Assembly: GCA_046351095.1 (NCBI GenBank)
Contig: JAXLZC010000001.1
Coordinates: forward strand, 992,001-1,056,000
DNA length: 64,000 nucleotides
DNA from: BQWY01 sp046351095
GTDB taxonomy: Bacteria; Nitrospirota; Nitrospiria; Nitrospirales; Nitrospiraceae
Direction of reading: 5' to 3'
The position numbers and the translations under genes were made by a program. Positions 42,868-51,550 of the stretch are shown here, piece by piece. Under the pieces are notes generated by a model. That model saw nothing but the letters and a program-made list of their open reading frames with translations, made no database searches and was not told the origin of the DNA. Position 1 is the first letter of the stretch, and every line of letters starts with the position of its first letter.

Positions 42868-43704
42868 CTACATGTGCGTCATGAGGGTGGCGAGCGTATC
42901 CTTCAGCTGCTTCCGTTCGACGATCTTGTCGATCATGCCGTGTTCGAGCAAAAACTCCGCGCGCTGAAACCCGTCCGGTAACTGCTGCTTGATCGTCTGC
43001 TCGATGACACGCGGCCCGGCGAATCCGATCAACGCCTTCGGCTCAGCTAAAATCACGTCACCCAACATCGCCACACTCGCCGTCACGCCGCCGAATGTGG
43101 GGTCGGCCAACACGGTGATAAACGGCAAACCCGCCGCGGACAACTTGGCCACCGCCGCGGAGGTCTTCGCCATCTGCATGAGCGAGAGCGTGCCTTCCTG
43201 CATTCGCGCGCCGCCCGACGACGTGATCAAGATGACGCCGAGTTTTTGTTCAATGGCGCGATCCACGGCGCGACAAAACTTTTCGCCGACGACCGAGCCC
43301 ATACTGCCGCCCATAAATCCGAAATCGAACAGACAGACCACGACACGCCGTCCATGGATGTGCCCTTCGCCCGTCACGAGCGCGTCTTTCCGCCCGGTCT
43401 TTTCCTGCTGCGACTTGAGGCGCTCCGAATAGGCGCGTTGGTCCTGAAACTTCAGCGGATCCTGCGCCTCAATGTCCTTGTCCCATTCTTTGAACGTGCC
43501 CACGTCCACCATCAGCGAGAGCCGTTCGAGCACCGTGATCGGGAAATGGTAGTCGCACTTGGGGCAGACACGAAAATTCCGCTCGACTTCTTTGCGGTAG
43601 ATGATCTCGCGGCAGTGGTTACACTTGAGCCACATGCCTTCCGGCGTCTTGGCCTTGCGCGCCGGTTCTTCCGCCGTACTTTTTTGTTTTTTAAACCAGG
43701 CCAT
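42868..43704 (-). CDS. accD: acetyl-CoA carboxylase carboxyltransferase subunit beta
   Basis: A 278-residue subunit that makes malonyl-CoA for fatty-acid synthesis. Begins with MAWFKKQK, then the zinc ribbon CNHC-(17)-CPKC within residues 27-50, then the carboxyltransferase core (DALVTGEGHIHGRRVVVCLFDFGFMGGSMG, ILITSSGGARMQEG, LADPTFGGVTAS, GFAGPRVIEQTIKQQLP, LEHGMID). The start at 43704 has AAGGAGA about seven bases upstream. The frame continues upstream to 44130 but that region belongs to the permease gene in another frame. No accA is seen in the window. Confidence 0.95.
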   Translation of the reverse strand: MAWFKKQKSTAEEPARKAKTPEGMWLKCNHCREIIYRKEVERNFRVCPKCDYHFPITVLERLSLMVDVGTFKEWDKDIEAQDPLKFQDQRAYSERLKSQQEKTGRKDALVTGEGHIHGRRVVVCLFDFGFMGGSMGSVVGEKFCRAVDRAIEQKLGVILITSSGGARMQEGTLSLMQMAKTSAAVAKLSAAGLPFITVLADPTFGGVTASVAMLGDVILAEPKALIGFAGPRVIEQTIKQQLPDGFQRAEFLLEHGMIDKIVERKQLKDTLATLMTHM

Positions 43705-43846
43705 CGCCTCTCCTTGGTAGAGCGGCGTCCCGCGCGGTTGCAGAACGCCGGATGCGCACGACGCGCCAGCACTATACCTCAGTTGCGGACGAATTCGGCG
43801 GAAGAAATTTTGCGGATCCGACGGAACACGCCGGACGCGCGAGCGC

Positions 43847-44563
43847 CTAAAACAACGTCCCGATGACGCCGGTCTCGTGAATCGTCCAGAGGCCGATGAC
43901 CACCGTCGCCAGCGACACCGCACCGCGCACGGACAGCCGCGCCAACGGCCCCCAGTCCGCCGCATAGTGCAGCGGGAGGCTGACGAGCAATCCGACGGCG
44001 ACCATGCCGACGATCGATCCGATGCCGAAGATCGCGATGTAGAGCAAACCCACTGCGACAGACTCCACGGTCGCGAGCACGACCAGCAACAGCCCGGCCG
44101 ATCCCGCCAACCCGTGCAGCATGCCGACAAGAAACGGCTTCAGGCCACCTTGCAGCCAATGACCATGCCCATGCTGATGATGCGTCTCGGGTTTGTCGCG
44201 ATGCGCGTGTAAGTGCGTGTGGCTCCGACCATCGTGTTCGTGTCGATGCCAATGCCAACCCTCTTGCGACAGCGACCAAGCCAGCGACAATCCCAACACC
44301 ACGAGCATGACACCGACCGCACATTCGAACCACTGTTCGAGATGCGGCGGAATCGTCAGATGAAAGCCGATGACGACGGCGCCCGCCAACAACAACACGG
44401 TCGTATGACCCAAGCCCCAGCAGGCGCCGATGACCGTCGATTTCCAGATGGACGGCGTACGCGCGACGATCGTACTCACCGCCGCCACATGGTCCGGGTC
44501 GAGCGCATGCCGGACGCCGAGCAGCAGCCCCAATCCCAACAGGCTCCACAGATGCCAATCCAT
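43847..44563 (-). CDS. nickel/cobalt transporter-like permease (NixA/UreH type)
   Basis: A 238-residue membrane protein with the signature RHALDPDHVAAVSTI (the HxxxxDH motif of NiCoT transporters) in TM1/TM2, and GACWGLGHTTVLLLAGAVVI. The loop at about residues 105-145 is extremely His-rich (WHWHRHEHDG, HTHLHAHRD, HHQHGHGH) and is a likely metal-binding site. Later hydrophobic segments include FLVGMLHGLAGSAGLLLVVL and IAIFGIGSIVGMVAVGLLV. It probably imports Ni or Co, though the UreH-like relatives are less well characterised. No urease or hydrogenase gene lies in the window. The start at 44563 (MDWHLWSL) is chosen because the first membrane helix begins at once. Confidence 0.8.
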   Translation of the reverse strand: MDWHLWSLLGLGLLLGVRHALDPDHVAAVSTIVARTPSIWKSTVIGACWGLGHTTVLLLAGAVVIGFHLTIPPHLEQWFECAVGVMLVVLGLSLAWSLSQEGWHWHRHEHDGRSHTHLHAHRDKPETHHQHGHGHWLQGGLKPFLVGMLHGLAGSAGLLLVVLATVESVAVGLLYIAIFGIGSIVGMVAVGLLVSLPLHYAADWGPLARLSVRGAVSLATVVIGLWTIHETGVIGTLF

Positions 44564-44730
44564 TAGCAACCGGTCCTCATCGTCGTTCGCACGGGCGCAG
44601 ACGCGTCGTGGAGAAACGGACAGATCCACACCAAGGAGTGGGACATGCAGGCAGAAACCCGGTGAGGTGCAGACGAATCAGGTCCGTCGGATCGATATCG
44701 AATTTAGCGAGCACGGCGCAGCGCCGACGT

Positions 44731-45795
44731 TCATCCACCCCGCGCGTGCATTTCCAGGTGCGGGTCGTTCCGGAGCCGTGCCACGTCGATCAATTGCGTT
44801 TCGCGCAGCCCCTCTTGTTCGAGCGCCTTCCGCGACTCCGCGCCCCGATCCCGCCGCGCTTGCCAGACCGACGTAATAAGCGTCGCCATCTCGTCGGCAG
44901 TCGCCCCGCGACGTAGCGGCACACGCAGATCGAAGCCAAGCTTCGCATACAAACAGAGGTACCACATACCGTCGGCGGTTAATCGACTGCGGTCGCAGGT
45001 GGCGCAGAAGGGCTCGGTGGTCGAAGCGATGATCCCGACCGTCGTGCCGTCCGGCAACAGAAACCGCTGCGCCGGCGCCGACGACTCCTCGACGATCGGC
45101 TCGACGGAACCGTAGTGCCGCGCCAACATCTCAAGGATTTCCTGTTTGGAGATGACTTTGCTGAACGACCAATTCGTCGCCCCGCCGACATCCATATATT
45201 CGATGAAGCGCACTTCGGCCTGCACGGTTTTCCCGTATTCCACCAACCGCACGATCTCGTCGTCATTGAAGCCCTTCATCGCGACGGTATCGATCTTCAG
45301 ATTGGCGAACCCGGTGCGCTGCACGACCTCGATGCCTTCGAGCACTTGATGCAGATTGTCGCGGCGGGTGAGTTGGCGGAAGCGTTCCGGGCGCAGCGTG
45401 TCGAGGCTCACAGTAACACGATCGAGCCCCGCCTCGTAGAGCAGCGGGGCTTGTTCGGCCATCAAAATGCCGTTGGTGGTGAGCGCGAGGTCTTTGATGC
45501 GGTTGTCCTGGCGCAACATCCGCACGAACAGCGGCAGGTCGCGGCGCAGCAGCGGCTCGCCGCCGGTCAGGCGCACCTTATCGACACCGAGATTGACGAA
45601 GGCGCGGGTGAGGACCGCCATCTCCTCGAACGTGAGCACCGTCTCGCGCGGGAGCCAGGTGTATTCCTCCTCCGGCATGCAGTAGGCGCAGCGGAGGTTG
45701 CAGCGATCCGTGACGGAGAGCCGTAGACTGCGCAAGGGGCGCCCGTGCGCGTCGTTGACTGTTGGGAGCAAAACCTCTGTGGAGTCGGTGTTCAT
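44731..45795 (-). CDS. moaA: GTP 3',8-cyclase MoaA
   Basis: A 354-residue radical-SAM enzyme that, with MoaC, converts GTP to cyclic pyranopterin monophosphate, the first step of molybdenum cofactor synthesis. The N-terminal cluster site is CNLRCAYC (CxxxCxxC, in SVTDRCNLRCAYCMP). The substrate-side cluster is CATCDRSRLTADGMWYLCL (CxxCx13C). The functional C-terminal Gly-Gly tail is present (HARGG). It is the last gene of moaC-moaDE-moaA on the reverse strand, about 78 bases after moaDE. Confidence 0.95.
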   Translation of the reverse strand: MNTDSTEVLLPTVNDAHGRPLRSLRLSVTDRCNLRCAYCMPEEEYTWLPRETVLTFEEMAVLTRAFVNLGVDKVRLTGGEPLLRRDLPLFVRMLRQDNRIKDLALTTNGILMAEQAPLLYEAGLDRVTVSLDTLRPERFRQLTRRDNLHQVLEGIEVVQRTGFANLKIDTVAMKGFNDDEIVRLVEYGKTVQAEVRFIEYMDVGGATNWSFSKVISKQEILEMLARHYGSVEPIVEESSAPAQRFLLPDGTTVGIIASTTEPFCATCDRSRLTADGMWYLCLYAKLGFDLRVPLRRGATADEMATLITSVWQARRDRGAESRKALEQEGLRETQLIDVARLRNDPHLEMHARGG

Positions 45796-45873
45796 GGGTG
45801 TATCGCGTTCACGTACTTACCGCACATGGGACGAGACCGTCTCGCGCATGCCGCGCAACCGTCGCACACAACC

Positions 45874-46587
45874 CTAGGGATGCTCTTCGACCCACACCTC
45901 CCCGTCCGACGTCTGCTCCAACTTCCAAATTGGGGTGATCTGCTTCAATTCGTCGATGGCCCATTTGCAGGCGCGAAACGCTTCGGCGCGATGCTCGGAG
46001 CCGGCGATGATCAACACGATGTTCTCGCCCACGGCGATCGGGCCGTAGCGGTGCAGGATCAACAACTCGATGATTCCGAACTCCGCAATGGCGCGCTCGC
46101 GGATCTCCCGCAGTTTTTTCTGCGCCATGCCTTCGTAATGTTCGAAGGTGATGCCGCTGACGTCGCGCCCCTTGGACCGATCGCGCGCCGTGCCGAGGAA
46201 CATGGCGATGCCGCCGATACGCGTCGAGCGGTTGCGCACGCGCCGCATCTCCTCGTCGAGCGAGAAGTCTTCCTGCTGCACCCGCACCAGCATGGCCTCT
46301 TCGTCGGCCACGACACCACTGCCGCCGGCGAACGGCGGGAGCAGCGCCAACTCGTCGCCCGCCTGCAGAGCCTGATCGGGTTGCGCAATATCTTGATTGA
46401 CCGAGACCAACACTTTTTTGGCGTGGATCAAGTCGGCGATGGCGGGATAGTCTTGCGTCAACTGCGCGACCAAGTCGGCGACCGTCGACCCGCCGCCGAG
46501 CGTGACATCGATCGCGCTGCGATTCTGCGCCAACATCTTCGTCATACCGAATAACCGTACCGACACCGTCACCGCCGTCGTCGTCAT
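45874..46587 (-). CDS. fused molybdopterin synthase MoaD-MoaE
   Basis: A 237-residue fusion. Residues 1-89 are MoaD (sulfur carrier, ubiquitin fold: VSVRLFGMTKMLAQN, STVADLVAQLTQDYP, LVSVNQDIAQPDQALQAGDELALLPPFAGG). Residues 95-237 are MoaE (VRVQQEDFSLDEEM, GGIAMFLGTARDRSKG, ITFEHYEGMAQKKLREI, ILHRYGPIAVGENIVLI, RAEAFRACKWAIDELKQITPIWKLE). MoaD needs a free C-terminal Gly-Gly to carry sulfur; here it is followed by Ser-Gly (PPFAGGSG), so cleavage after GG is expected, as for the mycobacterial MoaX fusion. It lies four bases after moaC, in the moa operon. Confidence 0.92.
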   Translation of the reverse strand: MTTTAVTVSVRLFGMTKMLAQNRSAIDVTLGGGSTVADLVAQLTQDYPAIADLIHAKKVLVSVNQDIAQPDQALQAGDELALLPPFAGGSGVVADEEAMLVRVQQEDFSLDEEMRRVRNRSTRIGGIAMFLGTARDRSKGRDVSGITFEHYEGMAQKKLREIRERAIAEFGIIELLILHRYGPIAVGENIVLIIAGSEHRAEAFRACKWAIDELKQITPIWKLEQTSDGEVWVEEHP

Positions 46588-46591
46588 GTGG

Positions 46592-47089
46592 TCATCCTCG
46601 CTCGCGTGTAAAGAGCCCGGACTTGCCGCCCGACTTCGACACCAGCCACACGTCGCCGAAGCTCATACGTTTATCGATCGCTTTGCACATGTCGTAAATC
46701 GTGAGCGCCGCGACGGACGCCGCCGTCATCGCTTCCATCTCCACGCCGGTTTGTCCTGTCGTCTTAGCCGTCGCGGTAATGGTGAGCGAGCAGTCGCCTT
46801 CCGCCGAGAGTGTGGCGTCTTCTGTGAACCCGATGTCGACGCTGGTGATCAGCAACGGATGGCACATAGGAATGAGGTCCGGCGTGCGCTTGGCGCCCAT
46901 CACCCCGGCGACCTGCGCCACGGCGAGCACGTCGCCCTTGGCGATTTTTCCCTGTTGGATGGCGTGGAGCGTGGCCGGTCGCATGAAGACACGCGCCTGG
47001 GCGGTCGCGACCCGTTCGGTCGAGGCCTTGGAGCCGACATCCACCATACGCGCCCGGCCCGACTCGTTGAAATGGGTAAACTCAGACAC
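46592..47089 (-). CDS. moaC: cyclic pyranopterin monophosphate synthase MoaC
   Basis: A 165-residue enzyme that completes cPMP formation after MoaA. All conserved blocks are visible: MVDVGSKASTERVATAQARVFM, GDVLAVAQVAGVMGAKRTPDLIPMCHPLLIT, AKTTGQTGVEMEAMTAASVAALTIYDMCKAIDK and LVSKSGGKSG. First gene of the moa operon; the upstream 196 bases (47090-47285) must hold the promoter, but no clear riboswitch or promoter was recognised. Confidence 0.95.
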   Translation of the reverse strand: MSEFTHFNESGRARMVDVGSKASTERVATAQARVFMRPATLHAIQQGKIAKGDVLAVAQVAGVMGAKRTPDLIPMCHPLLITSVDIGFTEDATLSAEGDCSLTITATAKTTGQTGVEMEAMTAASVAALTIYDMCKAIDKRMSFGDVWLVSKSGGKSGLFTRERG

Positions 47090-47285
47090 GTGTCACCGCA
47101 AGTCGCCGATCGTGAAACGCTGCGACAAACGGGTAATTATAAGGATGCGCGAAAATACGAGTCAAGCGGAGGGAAAGCGGATAGACGTAGGGAAGGACTC
47201 AGTCGAATCCTCCTCCCGTCGTTGAGGAGCACAGGAAGAACACGTCCGCAGAGCGAAGCGCACGATCAACCATCGAGCCGGGCGC

Positions 47286-48914
47286 CTACACCATCTTCAG
47301 AAACAACCAATAGAGTCCGCCCGACAACATGATGGACATGGGAAAGGTCAACACCCAGGCCATCAGCAGATTCCGCACCGTGCTCCATTGCAGACCGGCT
47401 TTGCCCGCGGCCATGGTACCCGCCACACCGGACGACAACACGTGCGTGGTACTGACCGGCAACCCGAACACATCGGCCGCCCCGATGGTACACATCGCCG
47501 TCAATTCGGCGCATGCGCCCTGTCCGTACGAGAGATGCGCCTTCCCAATTTTTTCGCCGACCGTCACGACGATACGTTTCCACCCGATCATCGTGCCGAG
47601 GCCGAGCGCAATGGCGACGGCCGCCTTCACCCACGTGGGAATAAACTTCGTCGCACGATCCAACACCCCACGATACTCCACCAACACGGTGCGGTCGGCG
47701 CCGGCGAAGGCCGGTTCGCGCCGCTTGTCCATATGGCGTAACGCTTCCGTCAGCATGTACATATCGTTCCGTACGTTCGACGTCCGCTCGGCGGGAATCT
47801 GCTGCACCGTCCCCGATTCCCCGATCGCGAGGCGAATCTCTTCGCTCAACGTATGGACGGCAGCCACCGTGTTTGTCTCCACCCGCTTGGTCTTCAGATA
47901 GGTCGCAACCTGCTGCCGCGCATCGCCTGCCGTCGGAACGGCGGGACGCGCCTCATATTTCGCTAGCACCGTCTCGGCCCGTTGCGCAGCTTCCAGAAAC
48001 GTCGGCGTAAACGACGGCTCGACCGCTCGATTCAACGCGTAGACCGTCGGCACCGTGCCGATCAAAATCAACATGATCAGCCCCATACCCTTCTGCCCGT
48101 CGTTCGACCCGTGCGCAAAACTCACGCCGGTGCAGGTGCCGATCAAAATCGTGCGAATCCACCAAGGCGGCGGGTGTTTGCCGCGCGGCGGCTTGTAGAG
48201 CTTGTCGACCGGAATCGCCTTCATGCAGAGCAGCAGCAGAAACGCCGCCACGGAAAACCCAACCATCGGGGACAACAGCAACGACTTGCCCACGTTTATC
48301 GCTTGGTTCCAATCGACGCCGCTCGTGCCGCTGTCGCTGGTCGCGATGAGCTGATTCATGATCCCCACACCGATCACCGAGCCGATCAATGTATGCGAAC
48401 TGGAGGACGGGAGCCCGACGTACCACGTCGCCACATTCCAGATGACCGCCGCAATCAGCAGCGCAAAGACCATCGCAAAGCCCGCCCCGGCGCTGACCTG
48501 GAGAATCAGCTCGACCGGCAACAGCGCCACGATGCCGAACGCCACGGCGCCGGACGCAGCCATAACGCCGAGAAAGTTCCACACGCCCGCCCAGGCGACC
48601 GCCACACTCGGCGGCATCGTATGCGTATAAATAACGGTCGCTACCGCGTTGGCTGTATCGTGAAACCCGTTCACAAACTCGAACCCCAGCGCAATGAACA
48701 GGGCGATGCCGAGCAGAACAAACGGCCAGGCATTCGAGCTGCGCATCGGCGCCAGATCGGCCCGCACTTCCCCGGCGATATACATCACGCCGATAGCCGT
48801 CAATATCGCAAGAAGCACCATCCCTATCGGACGTGCCGCACTCGGCTCCTGCTGTTCCAGCGGATGGTCGATGGCGGAGCACTCAACAGCGGCGGATACC
48901 GTCGGTGGAGTCAT
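47286..48914 (-). CDS. PiT-family inorganic phosphate transporter
   Basis: A 542-residue membrane protein with the PiT signatures in both halves: GFEFVNGFHDTANAVATVIYTHTMPP, then TLIGSVIGVGIMNQL, and in the second half LSYGQGACAELTAMCTIGAADVFGLPVSTTHVLSSGVAGTMAA. The central hydrophilic loop (about residues 290-440) is long. It takes up phosphate or metal-phosphate using proton or sodium. The start at 48914 gives MTPPTVSAAVECSA; the open frame upstream begins with a GTG at 48938. No PhoU-like gene is adjacent. Confidence 0.92.
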   Translation of the reverse strand: MTPPTVSAAVECSAIDHPLEQQEPSAARPIGMVLLAILTAIGVMYIAGEVRADLAPMRSSNAWPFVLLGIALFIALGFEFVNGFHDTANAVATVIYTHTMPPSVAVAWAGVWNFLGVMAASGAVAFGIVALLPVELILQVSAGAGFAMVFALLIAAVIWNVATWYVGLPSSSSHTLIGSVIGVGIMNQLIATSDSGTSGVDWNQAINVGKSLLLSPMVGFSVAAFLLLLCMKAIPVDKLYKPPRGKHPPPWWIRTILIGTCTGVSFAHGSNDGQKGMGLIMLILIGTVPTVYALNRAVEPSFTPTFLEAAQRAETVLAKYEARPAVPTAGDARQQVATYLKTKRVETNTVAAVHTLSEEIRLAIGESGTVQQIPAERTSNVRNDMYMLTEALRHMDKRREPAFAGADRTVLVEYRGVLDRATKFIPTWVKAAVAIALGLGTMIGWKRIVVTVGEKIGKAHLSYGQGACAELTAMCTIGAADVFGLPVSTTHVLSSGVAGTMAAGKAGLQWSTVRNLLMAWVLTFPMSIMLSGGLYWLFLKMV

Positions 48915-49152
48915 GGAGCGTCGTTCCTTTTCAAACACAGCGACCGATGGAAAGTTCCAACAAAATGGAGAGGCAGGATGGACCAGGCAGGTAACTCTAT
49001 TGTGCAGGCCGTATCAAGATGGTGTTAACAGCGGCAGATCATCGCTCGCACCATCCAGTCACACATCTCGCGCTGCCCTACTGATTCTGGGATGATTCCA
49101 CATTCGGTGGCGTCCAATACGTATTCTTGCTCATGACCTGAAGAGCAGGTAC

Positions 49153-49497
49153 ATGGTCTGCCTGGCTAAAGGAGAACCGCATGACGGCAACGAGCGCACT
49201 TTTTTTCGGCATACGGCAAAGCCGGGCAGACGTGACGAGGTGAAGCGTATCTGGGAACACTATGTTCAGCTCTACGTGGCCACCAGCCCCCAACAGCCGG
49301 CCAACTTTTATTATTATGACGATCGCGATCCCGATACGATCTTGGTGTTTCAGCTCCATGGGGACTCGGTCAGCGGAAACGCATTCGTCCAACAGCCTTG
49401 GTACGGCGACTACCCGCGAGAGACTGCCGAGTTACTCGCGTGTGCATCCGAGTTTCGCACCGCCACCCCCCAATGGATAAAAACACTCGGATCTTAA
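49153..49497 (+). CDS. antibiotic biosynthesis monooxygenase (ABM)-like protein, possible frameshift at 5' end
   Basis: A 114-residue frame whose core reads RTFFRHTAKPGRRDEVKRIWEHYVQLYV, then NFYYYDDRDPDTILVFQLHGDSVSGN, typical of small ABM/dimeric alpha-beta barrel proteins. The in-frame ATG (49153) has only a weak ribosome site. A second ATG at 49181, preceded by AAAGGAGA, is in the +1 frame and would give MTATSALFF before a T7 run (49200-49206); one extra T would join it to FFRHTAKPG. This may be a sequencing error, a real frameshift mutation or slippage. Function unknown; quinol or heme-related oxygenation is typical of the fold. Confidence 0.6.
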   Translation: MVCLAKGEPHDGNERTFFRHTAKPGRRDEVKRIWEHYVQLYVATSPQQPANFYYYDDRDPDTILVFQLHGDSVSGNAFVQQPWYGDYPRETAELLACASEFRTATPQWIKTLGS

Positions 49498-49574
49498 ATC
49501 CTCCCACAGCCTTCTCCCTGTCAGATATCGGTTCTGCTGGTTGACTCTGCCGGATCGATCCGCAAGAATACCGC

Positions 49575-50504
49575 ATGCCGAGCCGGATCGTGATCGAGCG
49601 CTTGGAATTTCACGCGCACGTGGGCGTGACCGACGCCGAACGGCGCGTTGCGCAGCCCATCGCCGTCGATGTCGAATTCGACTGGCCCACCGAACGCGCC
49701 GGCCAGACGGACAATCTCCAGGACACGATCGACTACGCCGCCGTTGCGGATCGGCTGACGGCGACGGCGACCCGTCAGCAAGATCGGCTGCTCGAAACGA
49801 TGGCGGAGCGGCTCCTGACTACGCTCTTCGCCGAATTTCCCATTCAGGCCGCCTACGTGTGGGTCCGTAAGGTCCATCCGCCGGTGAAATCCGTTCAGGG
49901 CTCGGTCGGCGTACAGGTCAAACGAACGAGGCAGACGCATATGACGCAGCAACAGGATCCGCTTCCCGCACGCTTTTTGGTCGAGCAGCTCTATCGCCTG
50001 CCGCGTGGCCGCGCGCTGGACGTGGCGAGCGGCGCGGGCCGCAACGCCATGTATCTGGCTACGAACGGATTTCAGGTCGAATGTATCGACCGCGACGAGC
50101 AGGCGTTGATCGCGCTGAACAGCATGGCGCAGGCGCGCAGCCTCGCCGCGACGCTCTCCACTCGCACGGTCGATCTGGAGACGGACCCGGCGCATATTCC
50201 CGACCTCGGCACGGAACAGTACGAGGTCATCATGGTGTTCTTTTATCTGTACCGCCCGCTCTTCCCACGCCTGATCCAGGCGCTGAAGCCTGGCGGTATC
50301 CTCGTGTACGAGACGTTCACAATCGACAACCATCTGGCGCATCAGCACCCGCGCCGTCGTGAGTTTTGTTTGGAGCACAACGAACTGTTGAAACTCGTCC
50401 AGCCGCTGCACGTCTTGTTTTACGACGAGGGTGAACATCAAGGCAGCGACGGCGCCGCCCCGCTCCACACGGCACAACTGTTGGCGCGGAAGCCGACCGC
50501 CTAA
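49575..50504 (+). CDS. dihydroneopterin aldolase-methyltransferase fusion
   Basis: A 309-residue fusion. Residues 1-118 match FolB (IVIERLEFHAHVGVTDAERRVAQPIAVDVEFDWPTERAG, IDYAAVADRL, LLETMAERLL, VWVRKVHPPVKSVQGSVGV), the folate-pathway aldolase. Residues 125-309 are a Rossmann SAM-dependent methyltransferase of the TehB/UbiE type (ARFLVEQLYRLPRGRALDVASGAGRNAMYLATNGFQVECIDRD, MVFFYLYRPLFPRLIQALKPGGILVYETF). The linker has an ATG at 49941 (MTQQQDPL), so a separate methyltransferase could also be made by internal initiation. The start at 49575 directly precedes the FolB fold. The PHP gene follows by 36 bases and may be in the same unit. Confidence 0.85.
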   Translation: MPSRIVIERLEFHAHVGVTDAERRVAQPIAVDVEFDWPTERAGQTDNLQDTIDYAAVADRLTATATRQQDRLLETMAERLLTTLFAEFPIQAAYVWVRKVHPPVKSVQGSVGVQVKRTRQTHMTQQQDPLPARFLVEQLYRLPRGRALDVASGAGRNAMYLATNGFQVECIDRDEQALIALNSMAQARSLAATLSTRTVDLETDPAHIPDLGTEQYEVIMVFFYLYRPLFPRLIQALKPGGILVYETFTIDNHLAHQHPRRREFCLEHNELLKLVQPLHVLFYDEGEHQGSDGAAPLHTAQLLARKPTA

Positions 50505-50540
50505 CACCGGCACATATATCGACGTGCTGCGGCATACTGA

Positions 50541-51392
50541 ATGACACACGCAAACCGCATCGACCTCCACATCCACACGACACACTCCGACGGGAGCGTG
50601 CCGCCGCGCGCGGTGATGGAGATGGCGAAGCAGGCAGGTGTCGCGGCGATGGCGATCACGGACCACGACATCACCACCGCACTGCCGGAAGCGATGGTCG
50701 TCGGGCAAACACTCGGCATTCGTGTGATTCCCGGCGTGGAAATCAGCTCGCGCTGCGGCGACGGCGAACTGCATATCCTTGGCTACTTTTTCGATTGGCA
50801 GGATCCGCTGCTACTGGCGCGGCTCACGCAGCTCCGTGAAAGTCGGCACGCGCGGAATCCCCAGATCGTGAACAAACTGCGCGAACTGGGCTACGACGTG
50901 AGTTACGACGAGGTACTTCGGTTAGCCGGCGCTGCTTCCGTCGGGCGCCCGCACATCGCCCGTCTCTTGGTTCAGAAGGGCTTTGTGACCTCCGCCAAAG
51001 AAGCCTTCGACCGCTTTCTCGGCCACGGCAAGCCCGCCTACATGCCGCGCGAGCTGCCGGACCCGGCCACGGCCATCCGCTGGATTCGCGACGCCAAGGG
51101 TGTGCCTGTGCTAGCGCATCCCACCTGGGCGCCGGTCAGCGGCGCCGCGCTGACCGAACTGGTCCGTACGCTCAAAGACAATGGGCTCGGCGGGATCGAA
51201 GCCGTCTATAGCACCCACAAACCCAAGCAGACTGGGGAATTCCTCGCGCTCGCCAAGACCTTGGAGTTGGTCCCGACCGGCGGGAGCGATTTCCACGGCA
51301 CGACCAAGCCCGATATCGACATCGGCGTCGGCCGTGGCGACCTGCACGTGCCCCTGTCGTTCCTCGACCCGCTTCAAGCCGCCGCCGCCTAA
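50541..51392 (+). CDS. PHP-domain phosphoesterase (YciV/RNase AM-like)
   Basis: A 283-residue PHP-fold metal-dependent phosphoesterase. Metal-ligand motifs are IDLHIHTTHSDGS, AITDHDITTA, VIPGVEISSRCGDGELHILGYFF, PVLAHPTW and PTGGSDFHGTTKPD. In relatives such as E. coli YciV/RNase AM the enzyme works on RNA 5' ends or 3',5'-nucleotide bisphosphates; which applies here is unknown. The length is about right for that group. It is between the FolB fusion and the pseudokinase, all on the + strand. Confidence 0.85.
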   Translation: MTHANRIDLHIHTTHSDGSVPPRAVMEMAKQAGVAAMAITDHDITTALPEAMVVGQTLGIRVIPGVEISSRCGDGELHILGYFFDWQDPLLLARLTQLRESRHARNPQIVNKLRELGYDVSYDEVLRLAGAASVGRPHIARLLVQKGFVTSAKEAFDRFLGHGKPAYMPRELPDPATAIRWIRDAKGVPVLAHPTWAPVSGAALTELVRTLKDNGLGGIEAVYSTHKPKQTGEFLALAKTLELVPTGGSDFHGTTKPDIDIGVGRGDLHVPLSFLDPLQAAAA

Positions 51393-51550
51393 CCAACCTA
51401 TTGGAATTCCTCGATTCGGCCACTTCGCCGACCGAGCAATCTTCCCATTCGTTGACAGTCCGACCTGAGCGACTACACTACAAGTGGCACGGCCGACGGT
51501 CTTGCTGCGCGCACTCGAGCAATCCGAGCCGCACATCCCCGTCTTCTATT

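Noticed and set aside
44597..44730. Hidden small gene between moaA and the permease gene
   Set aside because: Both strands show only short frames made of Arg/Pro-rich shadow sequence; nothing protein-like.
50501..50719. Reverse-strand small ORF opposite the PHP gene
   Set aside because: Fully antisense to the well-supported PHP gene, with no ribosome site.
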